Assembly: GCF_018294505.1 (NCBI RefSeq)
Contig: NC_057813.1
Coordinates: 317,133,077-317,197,076, forward strand
Direction: 5' to 3'
DNA length: 64,000 nucleotides
DNA from: Triticum aestivum
Lineage: Eukaryota > Streptophyta > Magnoliopsida > Poales > Poaceae
Part shown: piece after piece, positions 45,264 through 57,046 of the stretch
Position numbering within the stretch: the stretch's first letter is position 1
Layout: every line of letters begins with the position of its first letter
Program-made: the position numbers and the translations under genes
Notes under the pieces: model-generated
What the model was told of the DNA's origin: nothing
What the model saw: the letters and a program-made list of their open reading frames with translations, nothing else
Database searches by the model: none

Positions 45264-46550
45264 TCGCCTCCAAAAGAGAGAAGGAGTAGAGATGCTCGTT
45301 ATGAACGAAGACCCTCTCTCAGAAGCAAGGATTCAGAAAGGAAGGACAAGTCATCAAGGAGCTACACAAAATGAAGACATCAAACTCATGTTGGTGAATC
45401 GGTATCCGGTTCTGACTCCGACAACCACTCCGAGAGAAGTTATCGCTCTGACTCTGAATATACTCAAAATGAAGGTGTTCCCGGTCTTGCTCTTGTGTCA
45501 ACCAACTCCTATGACATATTTGACTCACCAAATGAAGGAATTGGAAGATGCTTCATGGCTAAAGGCCCCAAGGTATCACACCCCGAGTATATTGATTTCA
45601 ATAGTGATGAAGATGATTTGCTTGGTGATGATGATTTGCTTGTTGACAATGCTAGTGATGAAAATTATGATCAAATTGCTATTTATCATGCTAATCAAGA
45701 TGAAACGTATGACAATGATAAGAAGGATATTGAGCATCTAACTAAAGAACTAAATACTCTTAAGTTAGCTCATGAAACTACTTTAGAGGATCATCGAGAA
45801 CTTTTAAAAACTCATGAGAAGCTACGCTTCGAAAAGCTCAACTTAGGGCAAGAGAATGGGTTCTTAAAGGCAATCAATGACGATCTTCGGAAGAAAAGTT
45901 CTTCTTACATTGCCAAGCATTTACTCTTGTATACTTACATGCCACAAGTAAAATCTAGCAACAAGCATAAGAAAGATTCTTCTTCTAGTAGTAACAATAA
46001 TCATGCAAAATCCAATATTGTTGCTTCTAGAAGTTCTCTTGATTCCACCAATGATTCTCTTAGCCAAGTTACACTTGAGCACGAAAATAGCTTATTCAAG
46101 GGAATTTTAGAGAAAGGTGTTTACAAGAGCCTTTTGTAGGGAATTATAGAGAAAGGTGTTTACAACAGCTTTGCCGGAAGTAAGAAATTTGAGGAAATTG
46201 TACGCATGCAAGGAAGGCACCGAAAGAATCAAGGTGTTGGCTTTGAATGAAAGTTAAATGCCAATGTAGTTGAGTGGGAAGAAGATCAATACCCCAAGAC
46301 GAAGTTTGTTCCTCAACAAGAGAAGTATGATCCCACTTACTTCAAGGGAACACAAGCTCAAGATGATCTTCCACCACAAGACCACAAGCTAAATGGCAAG
46401 GACAAGATTCAAGAGGAGATTGATGCATTTGAAGAAGCTCCAAAGGCCTTGGTCAAGTGGGTTCCCAAGACTACTACAAGTTCTACTTCATCAAGTACGA
46501 CTACAAAGCAAGGATTCCTGTCAAGTTGATGTGGATCCCAAATAAGAAGA
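45264..46550 (+). pseudogene. gag of the Sirevirus-like element, 3' part
   Basis: This continues the gag frame from 34460. It begins with an Arg/Ser/Lys-rich stretch, meets a TGA at about 45372-45374, and then is open to 46139. It encodes a Ser/Asp-rich acidic part and a predicted coiled coil near 45720-45900. A duplication of about 40 bases (GGAATT..GAGAAAGGTGTTTACAA near 46099 and 46139) carries a TAG. The frame then continues to about 46528 with another TGA near 46248. A long acidic and helical extension after the zinc knuckle fits Sirevirus gag. No protease motif follows. Confidence 0.65.
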
Positions 46551-48293
46551 ACTAGAGAGTTCTTGAGGGTGACTCCGCCAACATACTTCACTCATATTCA
46601 TATTGGCAAGGACAAGTGTAGTCAACTTCCACATCTTGCACTAGTTCAAGGAGTCACAAACCCTCTTGTTGGTAAGTCAAGGGACAAGGTAACCAAATGC
46701 TTTCATGGACATCATCATATGTGTACTTCACTCTATGTTCATGTATATCCTTGTTTGTTCCTTGCGGGACCAACTCATGTAGGTATTGAAAGTGCAACTC
46801 ACTCCAATGGATTGCTCCAAATGATCTACATTAATATTGAGCATCCACATCTTCAACATCTACTTGAAGTCATCATCAACAAAACCCAAGGTTAGTTCAT
46901 CCCTCTAAAAGGGGATATCACATCTACAGGGAGCTTTACTCTAAGAATTGAGCTAAAGCAACTCTAATGGTGTGAGCTCAACAATGCTTTATGTAAAAGT
47001 GGTAACCCCACTTCTTCTTAAACGATGAGTATGACCTATGATCAAATGTTCTCATTTGACTCCTAAGTCAATATACTCATATATAGATGATCTAGTCATA
47101 GCCAATTGCTCGATAGATGCTAGAGTGTTTGTCAATGCTTTGCCACATATTTCATTTGCTATCTTATTGTGTGAGCGTGTTGGTTGCATAATTTTCTCCA
47201 TTCAAGGACATCCATTTGTTTCTTTGATTGTTGTTTTTTTCTTTTTGCCAAATGGATCGAAAAGATTACCTAAGTACTCCCTCTAGCTATCTATGATTTT
47301 CTCGTGTCAAACTCTATTCATGCTACATCACAAAGTTTGATCAAGTCATATTCGGACCCTCTGAGTGAGGAGCACCCGGAGCCACCGATTTGTCATAGAC
47401 TTAACTTCCAAAACGTCTTAGTGCATTTCAGTCTGACCGATTCATCCCATTCGGTCACACCAAGTTCATTAAGTTGATCTAGGTTTAATCTCGGTGCAAC
47501 CGATTTGAACCTTTCGGTCACACCGAGTTGCAGCAATCGCTTGCGACTCTGCATCTCGGTGCCACCGAGGCGTTCCACTCGGTCACACTAACAGAGTCCG
47601 GACATATATACCCACGGGCCAAAAATTTGGAAATTTCTCCAAACGCTTCGCCCGCGCCTGTCCAGCTCTGCTGACTCATGGTCTCTGGATCGTCTTCTCG
47701 TCATCAGCATCTTCCTGCCGCTAGTCTCCATCGCTGTCAATGGGAATATTCATCGCCGTTGTCGCCGTAGCGGGTTCATCACCAAGTTAGGGTATGAACT
47801 CGTCCCTTTGTGCCATCCCCATTCCGATTCTGAGCTCAAAGATTAATGCGTATATTCTTGCCACTTTTGAGATTAATCTATCCACTGGAAACTTCATTAG
47901 ATTAGATTTGATGCAAAAATTTAGGTTTAGGTTTCCGCCGAACTCATCTCAAACCGACCAATATTAGGATTTCGTTCTCACCGATTTGGCTCAGGCCATA
48001 GCACAAGTATCTTTCGGTCAGACCAAAACATACCAATCGGTGTGACCGAGTTCATTTCTCAGTGAAACCCTAGCAACTCGGAGTCACTGAACTGCTTCTC
48101 GGTCTGACCGATCTTGCAAGTTTAGACTCCAGAACTGCTTCGGTGTCACCGAGTTTGTAATATCGGTAGCTCTGAAATGCTTTCTGTAGAAAACTAAAAC
48201 TAAGTTTTTGACTCATTTGTTTTGCAAAATGTCTGTGCTTTGTCATGATCATCCACTCTATCTCAACCTATCGATTCACGAGGTCAACTTTCA
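46551..48293 (+). other. Non-coding stretch where pol would be expected
   Basis: No integrase, RT or RNase H motif can be read in any frame. Short open stretches (for example 46563-46895 and 47038-47286) have no recognisable domain. From about 47420 to 48160 the TCGGT-N3-ACCGA type motif recurs about a dozen times, as in the LTRs. The last 100 bases lead to the ORF2 start. Confidence 0.65.
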
Positions 48294-49871
48294 GTGTCAG
48301 CAATGTCAGACAACAGTGATAGCCAGAATAGGTCAGAAGAGCATGCAAATCTGAGTGAGGGCACTAGTCCCTCAAACAGAAATTATGAGGAGGGTAGCAG
48401 AAGCACCCTAAGCAATCTTCCTAAGGCTACTGTCAGGCAAAGGAAGAAGAGAACTTCTGACTCAAAAGATGAGGACTTTGAGATTGAGGAAGTAACCTCA
48501 AAGAAGAAGGTTGTCAAGAAGGAATTTGGCACTATTGCATCCACCAAGCCTGGCATGCACAAGAAGGCACCTGCCAAGAGAATTCCTATGTCAAAAGCCA
48601 GAGCCTCAACTCAAGCTATAGCTGAACCAAGAGAAGAAGAGGCTACTGCAGGAAAGAGAAGGAAAGAAAGGGTCAAGAAAACCATGGCCAGAGTGATTGG
48701 AAAGCCATCTATGGTTAGGGAATCAGATGAAGAGGAGGAGGAAGAGCCCATTGCACCTCCTGCCAAGACCCAGAAGCTGATGGGAGATGCTATCAAGTCT
48801 GGGGCTGCTCCATCTAAGCACAAGATAGCTCCCAAGCCTGCTGTTGCTGCTGCTTAAGCTTCAAAGCCCACAACATCCAAGAGATTCACAAGAAATATCT
48901 CAGCTGCAGAGAAGAACAAGGCCCTAGTGCCTGAAGTTCAAGAGGATGTTGAGCCCCAAGTGCTCAGGAAGCTCAAGCCAAAAATCCCAGATCATGATGA
49001 TACTCATCCAATTGCAGAGAACATGGAAGAGAAAAAAGATGTTGGTCTCACACTGTGGAGACGGAAAGACCCCTATGATACAAGGAGAAGGACTGCTGTG
49101 GATTACAGGTTTCACACCAAGGAGCATCAGGACTTCTATGAGACAGTTCTTCTAGACAAGAAGCCCATAGTCAGTGATATGAGATGGGTGGACTGGGAAT
49201 AAATTGATAACAATGCTGATTAGTTCCCTGTAGTTCATGAGAGTTTCAGGCTGAATGAAGTTGACACTTTTGTTGGTCAGGAACTTACAAAATGGAATAA
49301 TGAGATAGTGATGCAATTTTATTCAACTGCACATTTTTACCCAGATGGAAAGATTGTTTGGATGACTGAAGGTACCAGGTAACAATCCTCCATTGTTGAG
49401 TGGGCCAAGCTGATCAATGCCCCTGAAGAATCTGAGCATGACACAGATGTCTATGCCAAGCCCAGGAAAGGTCATAACTCCATGGCACACATGTACAAGG
49501 AAATTCCTGATGATGCCATGGAGACTCACAAGTTTGGCTCCATCTACTATTTGCTGTCAGGGCTGCCTACCATCAACACTATTTTGAGGTATACTTTGTT
49601 GCCCAAATCAGGAGATGTCAGGATGATCAGAGGGCACTCAATCAACTTGTTGCATATGTTTAATGTGCCAAAAAAGTTCAAGGTGATGACCTTGATTGTT
49701 GAAACAGTCAAGAGGACTGTAGCAGATCAGAAAAGATCATGTGGTTATGCTCCACACATTCAGATGCTCATCAACTCTAAGATGGGCATAGGCACATATC
49801 TTCTAGGCAGAGAGCACCTTCCCTCGAGGCCAGAATTTGAGGACAATGTTGTTATCATGGATGCATAACAT
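48294..49871 (+). pseudogene. ORF2 of the Sirevirus-like element, copy 2, first part
   Basis: Same protein as at 21568-23576. Open from 48294 to 48857 (Ser/Lys-rich N-terminus with DEDFEIEE and KKAPAKR blocks), TAA at 48855-48857, then the central domain to 49868. Stops at 49201, 49222 and 49381 interrupt the centre, and a TAA at 49866-49868 lies just before the insertion. This copy retains the segment near 49256-49310 that copy 1 lacks. The Tat-like element interrupts the gene after 49871, and the rest follows at 59877. Confidence 0.7.
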
Positions 49872-49876
49872 CCTAC

Positions 49877-50902
49877 CGTTCACACACAAAAATGTCACCA
49901 TGTACCCTTGATGCCGGGGGTGATGCCCCGCAGCTCATGTTGAAGGAGACCCGTCCGGAAGCGCGGTACGCAAGCAATCCGGCGGGCACTTTTGTAGACC
50001 CGAAACCCCACACACCCATGAGAGACCCTGTTAGGGCGCGCGGTGGCTATGGGCTGCCCTAGACCGACCTGATCACCCCTAGGGCCTTGTGGATCGCCGC
50101 CCTACAACAACAAGAACAGACGAAGAACGAGGAAGAAGAAGAACTAGGGTTAAGGAGAAAAGTAAAAGATAAAAAGAGGTAGATGAATTGATCGATTGTG
50201 TGTTGTTCAATCGACCGTCACCCTTAGGTATATAAGAGGCGGCTGGACTTCCCATGCAAGGGAAATGCTTGGATTCACGTCCAAAACCCTAGTCAAATTC
50301 AGATTGGGTTTGTCCGAACTTTCCAAAACTGTTCAGTTTAAACTGGCTGCACCTTGCGGGTAATTTTGATTTGGTAAAGGACCTCGGATGGAATCGATCC
50401 CAAAAGCAATCTTGACAGTTGCGACAAGATGAACAACTTTCATGTTGAACATTGTTTTATCAGAGGTCATCTTCAGGGTCTTACCGATTGCGCAAAACAG
50501 GCTATTCCCTCGCACTACCCATCAGACATGCGTCTGGTGGGGTGCGCCACATCTCGCCTCGTGACAGGGTTGCACTCCAATTGCTCTAACTTTGCATAAA
50601 AACTCGGATCTGGACGATTTTTATATAAAAATTGATCGTTTCAACGAGACGAAGACAATTCCTGTAGAATGTTTTTCCATATGAGGCCGTCTTGGGGGCG
50701 TAATCAGCCGAATAGTGCGTAATCACCCGAATAGTGTTCTGAATACAAAATCTCAGTATTTCGAACACAACTTAGGCCTTTGAGATGAGATCGAATAGCG
50801 ATGGAACAAACTTCAAAGATGTTCATATGGACAATACGAAACTCTTTTATGTAGATCACTTCTCCATTAAGTTATTGACCGTGCCAAACTCTGGTGTCAA
50901 CA
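49877..50902 (-). repeat. 3' LTR of the Tat-like element
   Basis: On the minus strand it starts at 50902 with TGTTGACACC and ends at 49877. The last two bases are CG instead of CA. The polypurine tract lies next to it at 50903-50914. Confidence 0.85.
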
Positions 50903-50914
50903 CATGCCCCCCTG

Positions 50915-52219
50915 TTTTTCGGCAAAACTTGCGTGCCAAAAATTATTTGCAATGTATTTGTTCTATGGACGATGTCAACTCTCTATCAGCCATTTATATT
51001 TCTCAGGGCGATAATTATGTATCAGCCATGTTTATGCTAAAGGCGATAGTTATTTATCGGCCATGTCTTTGCTTAGGACTATATTCATATATTGGTCGTT
51101 GCTTGTTTGAACCTCTTGATGCAACTTGGGTGAAAACTTCTCAACTTATATAACAACCCAATGATAAGATTCCATAGATATGTATCTCAAATCCATCCTC
51201 TGAACCATATTATTCACCCTTTCACTAGGATTTTGCAGATAATCAAGAATGAACTTCCTCCAATCCTTGGTTTACCTGCGTAAAAGTTTCATTAGTGGCC
51301 GAGGTGGTGAGCTCCAATTCGGCCTTACCTATGTTGGCAAGAATAAGCATCGGCTATTGATAGATGTGCAATACACCATGACGGACATGGTAGTTGGATG
51401 CTTGCTATGCCAACTCTCTCTAATTGTCATGTCTAGAAATATGAAGAATACTAAAGCAACCCAAGATAATTTTTTCATCTAGACATACCCCTGGATAAAC
51501 TATAAGTGATTCGTCAAAACATTGATAAACCCTGGATATTTGTTGCACTACTCATAACGAATCACCAAAAGCCTCAGTATGTATAGCACCTATAGCAAGT
51601 AAAAGATTCAATCCGAATAACAAAGCATATTCGGCTTTGATTAATCATGCATAAAATATTCTAATTGGCACGAGGCTTCAAAAATAGTACCATAAATAGA
51701 TATATAAACAACACCAACACTTTGGTCATTGCTATTAATTGAACCATCAAAACATAATCTCCATAGTTCTAGAGAGACAAGGCTAATATCATATTATGCA
51801 TGTCATTAATCCGATGTTCAGTAATAAAATCAGCTAAGATTTGGCCTCTTATAGATCTCAAAGGTGCATAAGCCAAATCATATCCGAACAAAGTATAAGC
51901 CTGCTAGCCAATTCTGCAACTATGAATTGGTCTATGCAACATATATTCAATGACATCGGTCATGATGTCTCAACTCCATTCAATCAATAATGTAGGCATA
52001 CATATAAATTTCCATGAGCACGTACCTTATCTCGCTCTCCAATCGAACTAAAGACGATGTCAGAGTACTACACCGTCCATGCATTGACATAATCTTAGGA
52101 TGATAGATAAATATCGGCCATTACCATGTAAACTTCATTCAAAGCACATATAGCCAAAATAAACAAATGAAATGACAAATCAAGTATTTCGGCCCTTTGG
52201 ATCAGCAACAAACTTGTAG
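50915..52219 (-). pseudogene. Remnant of RT connection and RNase H
   Basis: Mostly non-coding or decayed. On the minus strand, from about 52000 to 51820, a stretch reads like the RT to RNase H connection of gypsy elements (YAPLRSIRGQILADFI). It is followed near 51770-51665 by an RNase H start with FDGS and GVVYIS. These two blocks are typical of the second, archaeal-type RNase H of Tat elements. Integrase motifs were not found. The plus-strand frames at 50785-51153 and 51249-51482 have no recognisable domain. Confidence 0.5.
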
Positions 52220-53988
52220 CTAATCAAATGTATAATTACTTGGCAATATCCTTTCATGATGTAAGAAATTATATTGCATCCATGGATTAAAATAAGCCCA
52301 TTGAGGATTACCAATCATACATGATGACGAATTCCATGGCATAGGTGTTAATGGCATAGGCGTTAATGGCATAGTTGAAGAATATGGATAATGTGTAGAC
52401 TGAAGATGTTGAAACCTTCGGCTTGATCCTTCATAGTTTTCACTCTTTTCCTTCTTCACCTTCGCCGCACTTCTTGTAATGGAAGCTTGCACATAATTAT
52501 TATTTTGAGTACTTCCTTTGGGAACCCATGCCATGTTCCTTTCTTCAAGTTCTTGTGCACTAAGCTTTTGTAACTCCTTCTTTTGCCAATACGGTAAGCC
52601 GAGTGAGCACCTCGACTGTGAGTTTGTTTCAACCAATGGCAACTCTTTTTGGGCCTTGTGCACTCTCAACTTTTTTTCTTTAGATTTGGCACTCTGATTT
52701 TTATCAATTGATTGCTTCAGTTCTTTGCCTTTTGTAGCCTATGTCAACACTTTAATTGTCTCTTTGTTATTTGAGATCAAATCTGAAGTAGCACACTTAT
52801 GACCATCTTTTTTCACGCGGTAAACTTCCTTTACCACCACTTTCTTCTTCCTTGAGCTCTGGACCAATTTCTTATGATTGAAACGATCTTTAACATGTGA
52901 TTGTGTAATTGTTCAAATGTTGATCTTCTCGAAGCTGCATAATATTGGTGAGATGGTCTCAAATAAGATGGAGAATGTGCCCTTGTATCATACCTATCCC
53001 ATGATGGATATGGATCTATATGAGCATAGGGAGGCATCCACGACATTGGCATTGGTGGCCCAAAATAAGGATATGAATATGTTGCATTAAAATTCTCACT
53101 TTGCCAATATGGATCCTGATATTTGCGCCTTGGGGGTGATCTTGGTTTCTTTGCATGATTTGACAGATAAGCATTCTTCTCTTCACTCTACTTTTGATAT
53201 TTTTCCAATAGTTCAACGAAGGTGATTTTTAATCTCTTACACTTGCGCTTTCGGCCTTTGTTTTCTTTTGGTTTTCTTTCCTTGATCATTGGATTTGCTT
53301 GCTGCCCCCTCAGTCCTTGGTGTCTCCATTGTAGCTTTGATGGAATTCTCACCCTCAAGATTATGTTCATTATGCTCTTCAACAACTTCTTTACTTGAAA
53401 GCTTGATCCCATCACCTGCAGCTTTTACCTTCTCTTCAAATGGATTGGCTTGAAGCAGCCCATGCAAATTTTTTTTGCCATCGGGACCAATCGAAACAGA
53501 CTAATCATCTCTTAGTGTTTCAACAAACTTCAATCGTCCCTTTTTAGTGGCCAACTTAACTATTTGACGAAACATGTTGCAATCCTCAACATTATGCTTG
53601 GACGAATCATGCAACTTACAATACATTCGTCCTTGGATTGATGGCTTAACATGGTGATCAAGAATTGTAATGTAATTATTTTTCAGCAACAAATCAAGTA
53701 TTTCATCACACATGCTTGAATTGAAGGTATACTTCTTGTTTTCTAGCCGATCTTGATGTTTGAATGGCTTTGGAGATAAGAAAAAGAATTGTTCGGATTT
53801 GGAATCTACCCAGTCGGCTATGCATTGTATTTTCCACTCTATATCCGATGTCTTTAGATAAGATATTATATTAGCATCAGTTTTCTCAATAGAATTTAAC
53901 CTTGGCTTTAAATTTCTGAAACGAAGATATTTAGAACATACATGTCTCAATTGAGACCAAGTGCAAGCCAAGTATGAAATAAGCAAAG
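52220..53988 (-). pseudogene. gag of the Tat-like element, C-terminal part
   Basis: Read on the minus strand from the solo LTR. A frame from 53986 to 53501 contains the end of the gag core and a Cys/His motif (YCKLHDSSKHNVEDC), typical of this gypsy group in place of a CCHC knuckle. After a TAG (53501-53503) the frame continues with Lys-rich, then Pro/Tyr/Trp-rich low-complexity sequence (about 53100-52830). It ends with the LGLPYWQKKELQKL and AWVPKGS blocks (52580-52505) before a TAA/TAG region at 52220. Stops and a frameshift near 53215 break it. Confidence 0.65.
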
Positions 53989-53993
53989 CTACC

Positions 53994-56900
53994 TGTAATG
54001 ACCAAACCTCGAAGGATTTGAGTCTCTGTGCTTACCGTGCTAGTCCATGGATCGAACTCGCTTGCACACACAATATAGATGAATACCAGAATAGCAAGTG
54101 CATCATTTATTACAACGTATGATCTAGAATGTATAAAATAAAACAATCCGCATAGCACTTGGCTAGCTTTATTCAATCAAACAGCGGAAATGTAGCAGAA
54201 AATAATGATGAGTCCCATCATAGCCCACTGGCGATGCTGAGTGCAGACTCGCGACCCTAATGGTACCTTACTCTTTTTCTGAATCCTGCAACATGAGACG
54301 TTGCAGCTAGGTCAATACTTTGAATGTATTGGCAAGTTACACGGGAGTAATAATACAGCAGACCTACCCTTTTGCAGAAGTAATAATATAGCCATATAGG
54401 TTAATACTTTGAATGCATAATACAACAAAGGAAGGCTTCATGGTTTATTTTGCAGAAAGCTGATTTTGTCCTCATAACTACCTAATAGTCAAATTTGTAT
54501 TTAGTTCTTTTATTACTACAATTATATACAAAAGGTTGAGTTGGAAAAATCAACTCCAACCTTCCCTTTATTAAGTTTCCCACAAATATTATTAAGTGTC
54601 ACATCTGTTAAGATCATCCAACAACTGTAATGGCATAGTGGCTCAAATTTGCCCATAACCGGGGGCACGTCTAATCATGATTAGTTTTTAATACTCTGCG
54701 GAGTTTAGTACACTTTACCCACTGGACCCAATCCGAAGATTGAGACGAAGTCTTTCAGAAGAGGTTCCCTTAACCACCTGACGGCCAAATCCCACCTACA
54801 TATGCTACATCTGTCGACAGGGTCTGGAAAAGGGTTCCAACAACTGATCAACTAAGCCAGAGACCATATAGCCAGTGGCCGCACATGGAAGCTACTAGTC
54901 ACTAAGTCTGTCTAATCTTTTTGAACCTGGGCGGCATTCCACTTAGGGTGCACTCTCATGGGCGCATGGCCTTAGAAAAGGTGCAAGACCCCATGATGCC
55001 TTCCCTCAACACCAAGCAATACCACTTCCGCCCAGTGGTGAATTAAATCCTTAGTTACTACTCAATTTAGTTATACATATAATCCTCACATAAACTCAAT
55101 GTATACACGAACCACCCCCGTCTATAAAGCATAGCAACTACAACTACCACGATTTGAAATGACGGGAAGATAGCTCAACAACATATAGCAAAATAATATA
55201 GCAATCCTATACATGCATATATTCATAGTGTGATATAACTACATGCATAGAAAACAATAGGTAAAGGATGACCAACATGTAACTTGCCTTGGTTCTGGTT
55301 CAGAAAGTCACACTCCTGACAGTAGTTCGCGTCGCATTCCGGGCAATCTACACGTTTCACACAATCCAACAAATCAATCACCGAAACATGAATAGAATCA
55401 AAAGAAAACCAATAGCGAGAAAACCAATTTTAAAAATCAACAACAGAATCTTAATAGCACCTAAATTGCACTACGTCACAACGCAAAAAGAATCACTCTA
55501 TTCCGTTAATTGGTTTGAAAGTTACGACCTCCTGAAGATTTGATTAAAATTCGAAAGGATTCAAATTTAAAAAGTGCAAACATGTGCAAAGTTGGTACTA
55601 TGACAAAGACCTGATTTTTGTGAGTTCACAGGAAAAATAATTGCCTAAATTTGATATATATGCTAAAAGATATAGCTATTAGAAGTTTTGGTGAAATCTG
55701 AAAATAAAACAAAAGAAAACAGAATTCTCATGTACTGTAGCGAACTCATGTGTTGTTCCTGTAGCAGGGTGCCACATGGCATCCCGTGATTGGCCGGGGT
55801 TTGCTGTGCGAGTGTGCTCACCCGTAGAATAGTGGAACATCGGCGGCGATTCGGGCATCAGCAGCGGTGCTCCTCCGGCGGGTCTCCGGCGACGGTGAAG
55901 GGTTGAGCGGGTGCGGCGGTGAGTGGTGGAGGTGATGGTGGTGTTTCACGATGGCGTTGCTCCCTCTGTAGGCGACGGCGATGAGGTGAAGCACGGCGTG
56001 CTCTGGCGGAGGCCGGTCGGCCTGTTTCTCTCACTCTACAGCGAGTTGGGCAAACCCAGAGTATCAGACGTGTGCACGACATGGAGAGGGGTCGAACAGA
56101 GTAGGTGGTGCGGCTCTGCGGGTCCTTACAGCAGCGGTAACGACTGGTGAACAGCGGCGGTCTCGAGCTCCTCCGGCGAGATCCGTTTCGCCATAGCTCA
56201 TGCTTGCGGGAATAGGAGACGGGGAAAGGTATGCGGTAGGGTTCCTCGAGGTGTTGTCCTCACGTGCGGCATCCTTGGAGGGCACGGGATCGACTAGAGG
56301 CTGGACTCGACTCGTGCTCGCGCTCGGTTGCGCGTGCGGCGCAATGGGGTTGTGTCCCGCTCGTGAGGGGATGAATAGGGGTGTGGTGCGGGGTTCGCTG
56401 TCGGTGGCTGAGGCGGGTGCGATGCGGGTCGGGCGCTCCAGCGCGTTTAGGGCGCGGGGACCCGCGGGTCAGTGACTGGGGTAGCGAAGGGCTGCGGGGT
56501 GCGGCACACTTCGGTAGGCCAAATGGGCCGCGGTGCGCTGGCGCCGGGGTGGGCTGCGGCTGGCTTGCTGGGCCGTGCTGCGGTGATGCGCTGCACTGCT
56601 TTTTTTTCTTCTTAAACACAACTATAGGAACAAAAACTAAAAATAAAAACAACCTAATAAAACCTAAACAAAACTATATATACATAGAGTAAAATATATA
56701 CTACAAATATAAACTAAAGGAACACTAGTTCCTCACCTAATGCAATTTTTCAAAATTCATTTTTATGCAATAGGCCACACAAACAACAACAAAACCCCCA
56801 AATAAAAATATTTTGGAGACTAATAAAAATACCAGAACAAGTCAAATGACCTGGAAATAATATTCGTGACATTATGAACATTTTTAAACATGGGAGAAGT

Positions 56901-57041
56901 CATGTTATCTCCACTCCAATAAATTGCCCTTTAGTTGCATAATGAAAAGAATATTGCAGAAGAGCAAATAATGCATGAAAAATATGATATGCATATGTAT
57001 GATCCAATAACATCCTAATTTAGGAAAATTGGGATGTTACA
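53994..57041 (-). repeat. Solo LTR of a chromovirus-like element, minus strand
   Basis: 3048 bases reading TGTAACATCCC to ...GGTCATTACA on the minus strand, flanked by perfect 5-bp duplications CTACC (53989-53993 and 57042-57046). No internal region is present, so it formed by recombination between two LTRs of one inserted element. A GC-rich island lies at about 55780-56590. Open frames in that island in several phases on both strands (for example 56200-56475 and 56260-56652) reflect base composition and are not genes. It sits in the gag of the Tat-like element. Confidence 0.9.
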
Positions 57042-57046
57042 CTACC

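Noticed and set aside
46563..47286. Short frames between gag and ORF2 as pol remains
   Set aside because: None shows an integrase, RT or RNase H motif, so I treat the stretch as non-coding.
55858..56692. Overlapping GC-rich frames on both strands in the solo LTR
   Set aside because: Several phases are open at once, which reflects high GC; the LTR borders and target duplication explain the segment.
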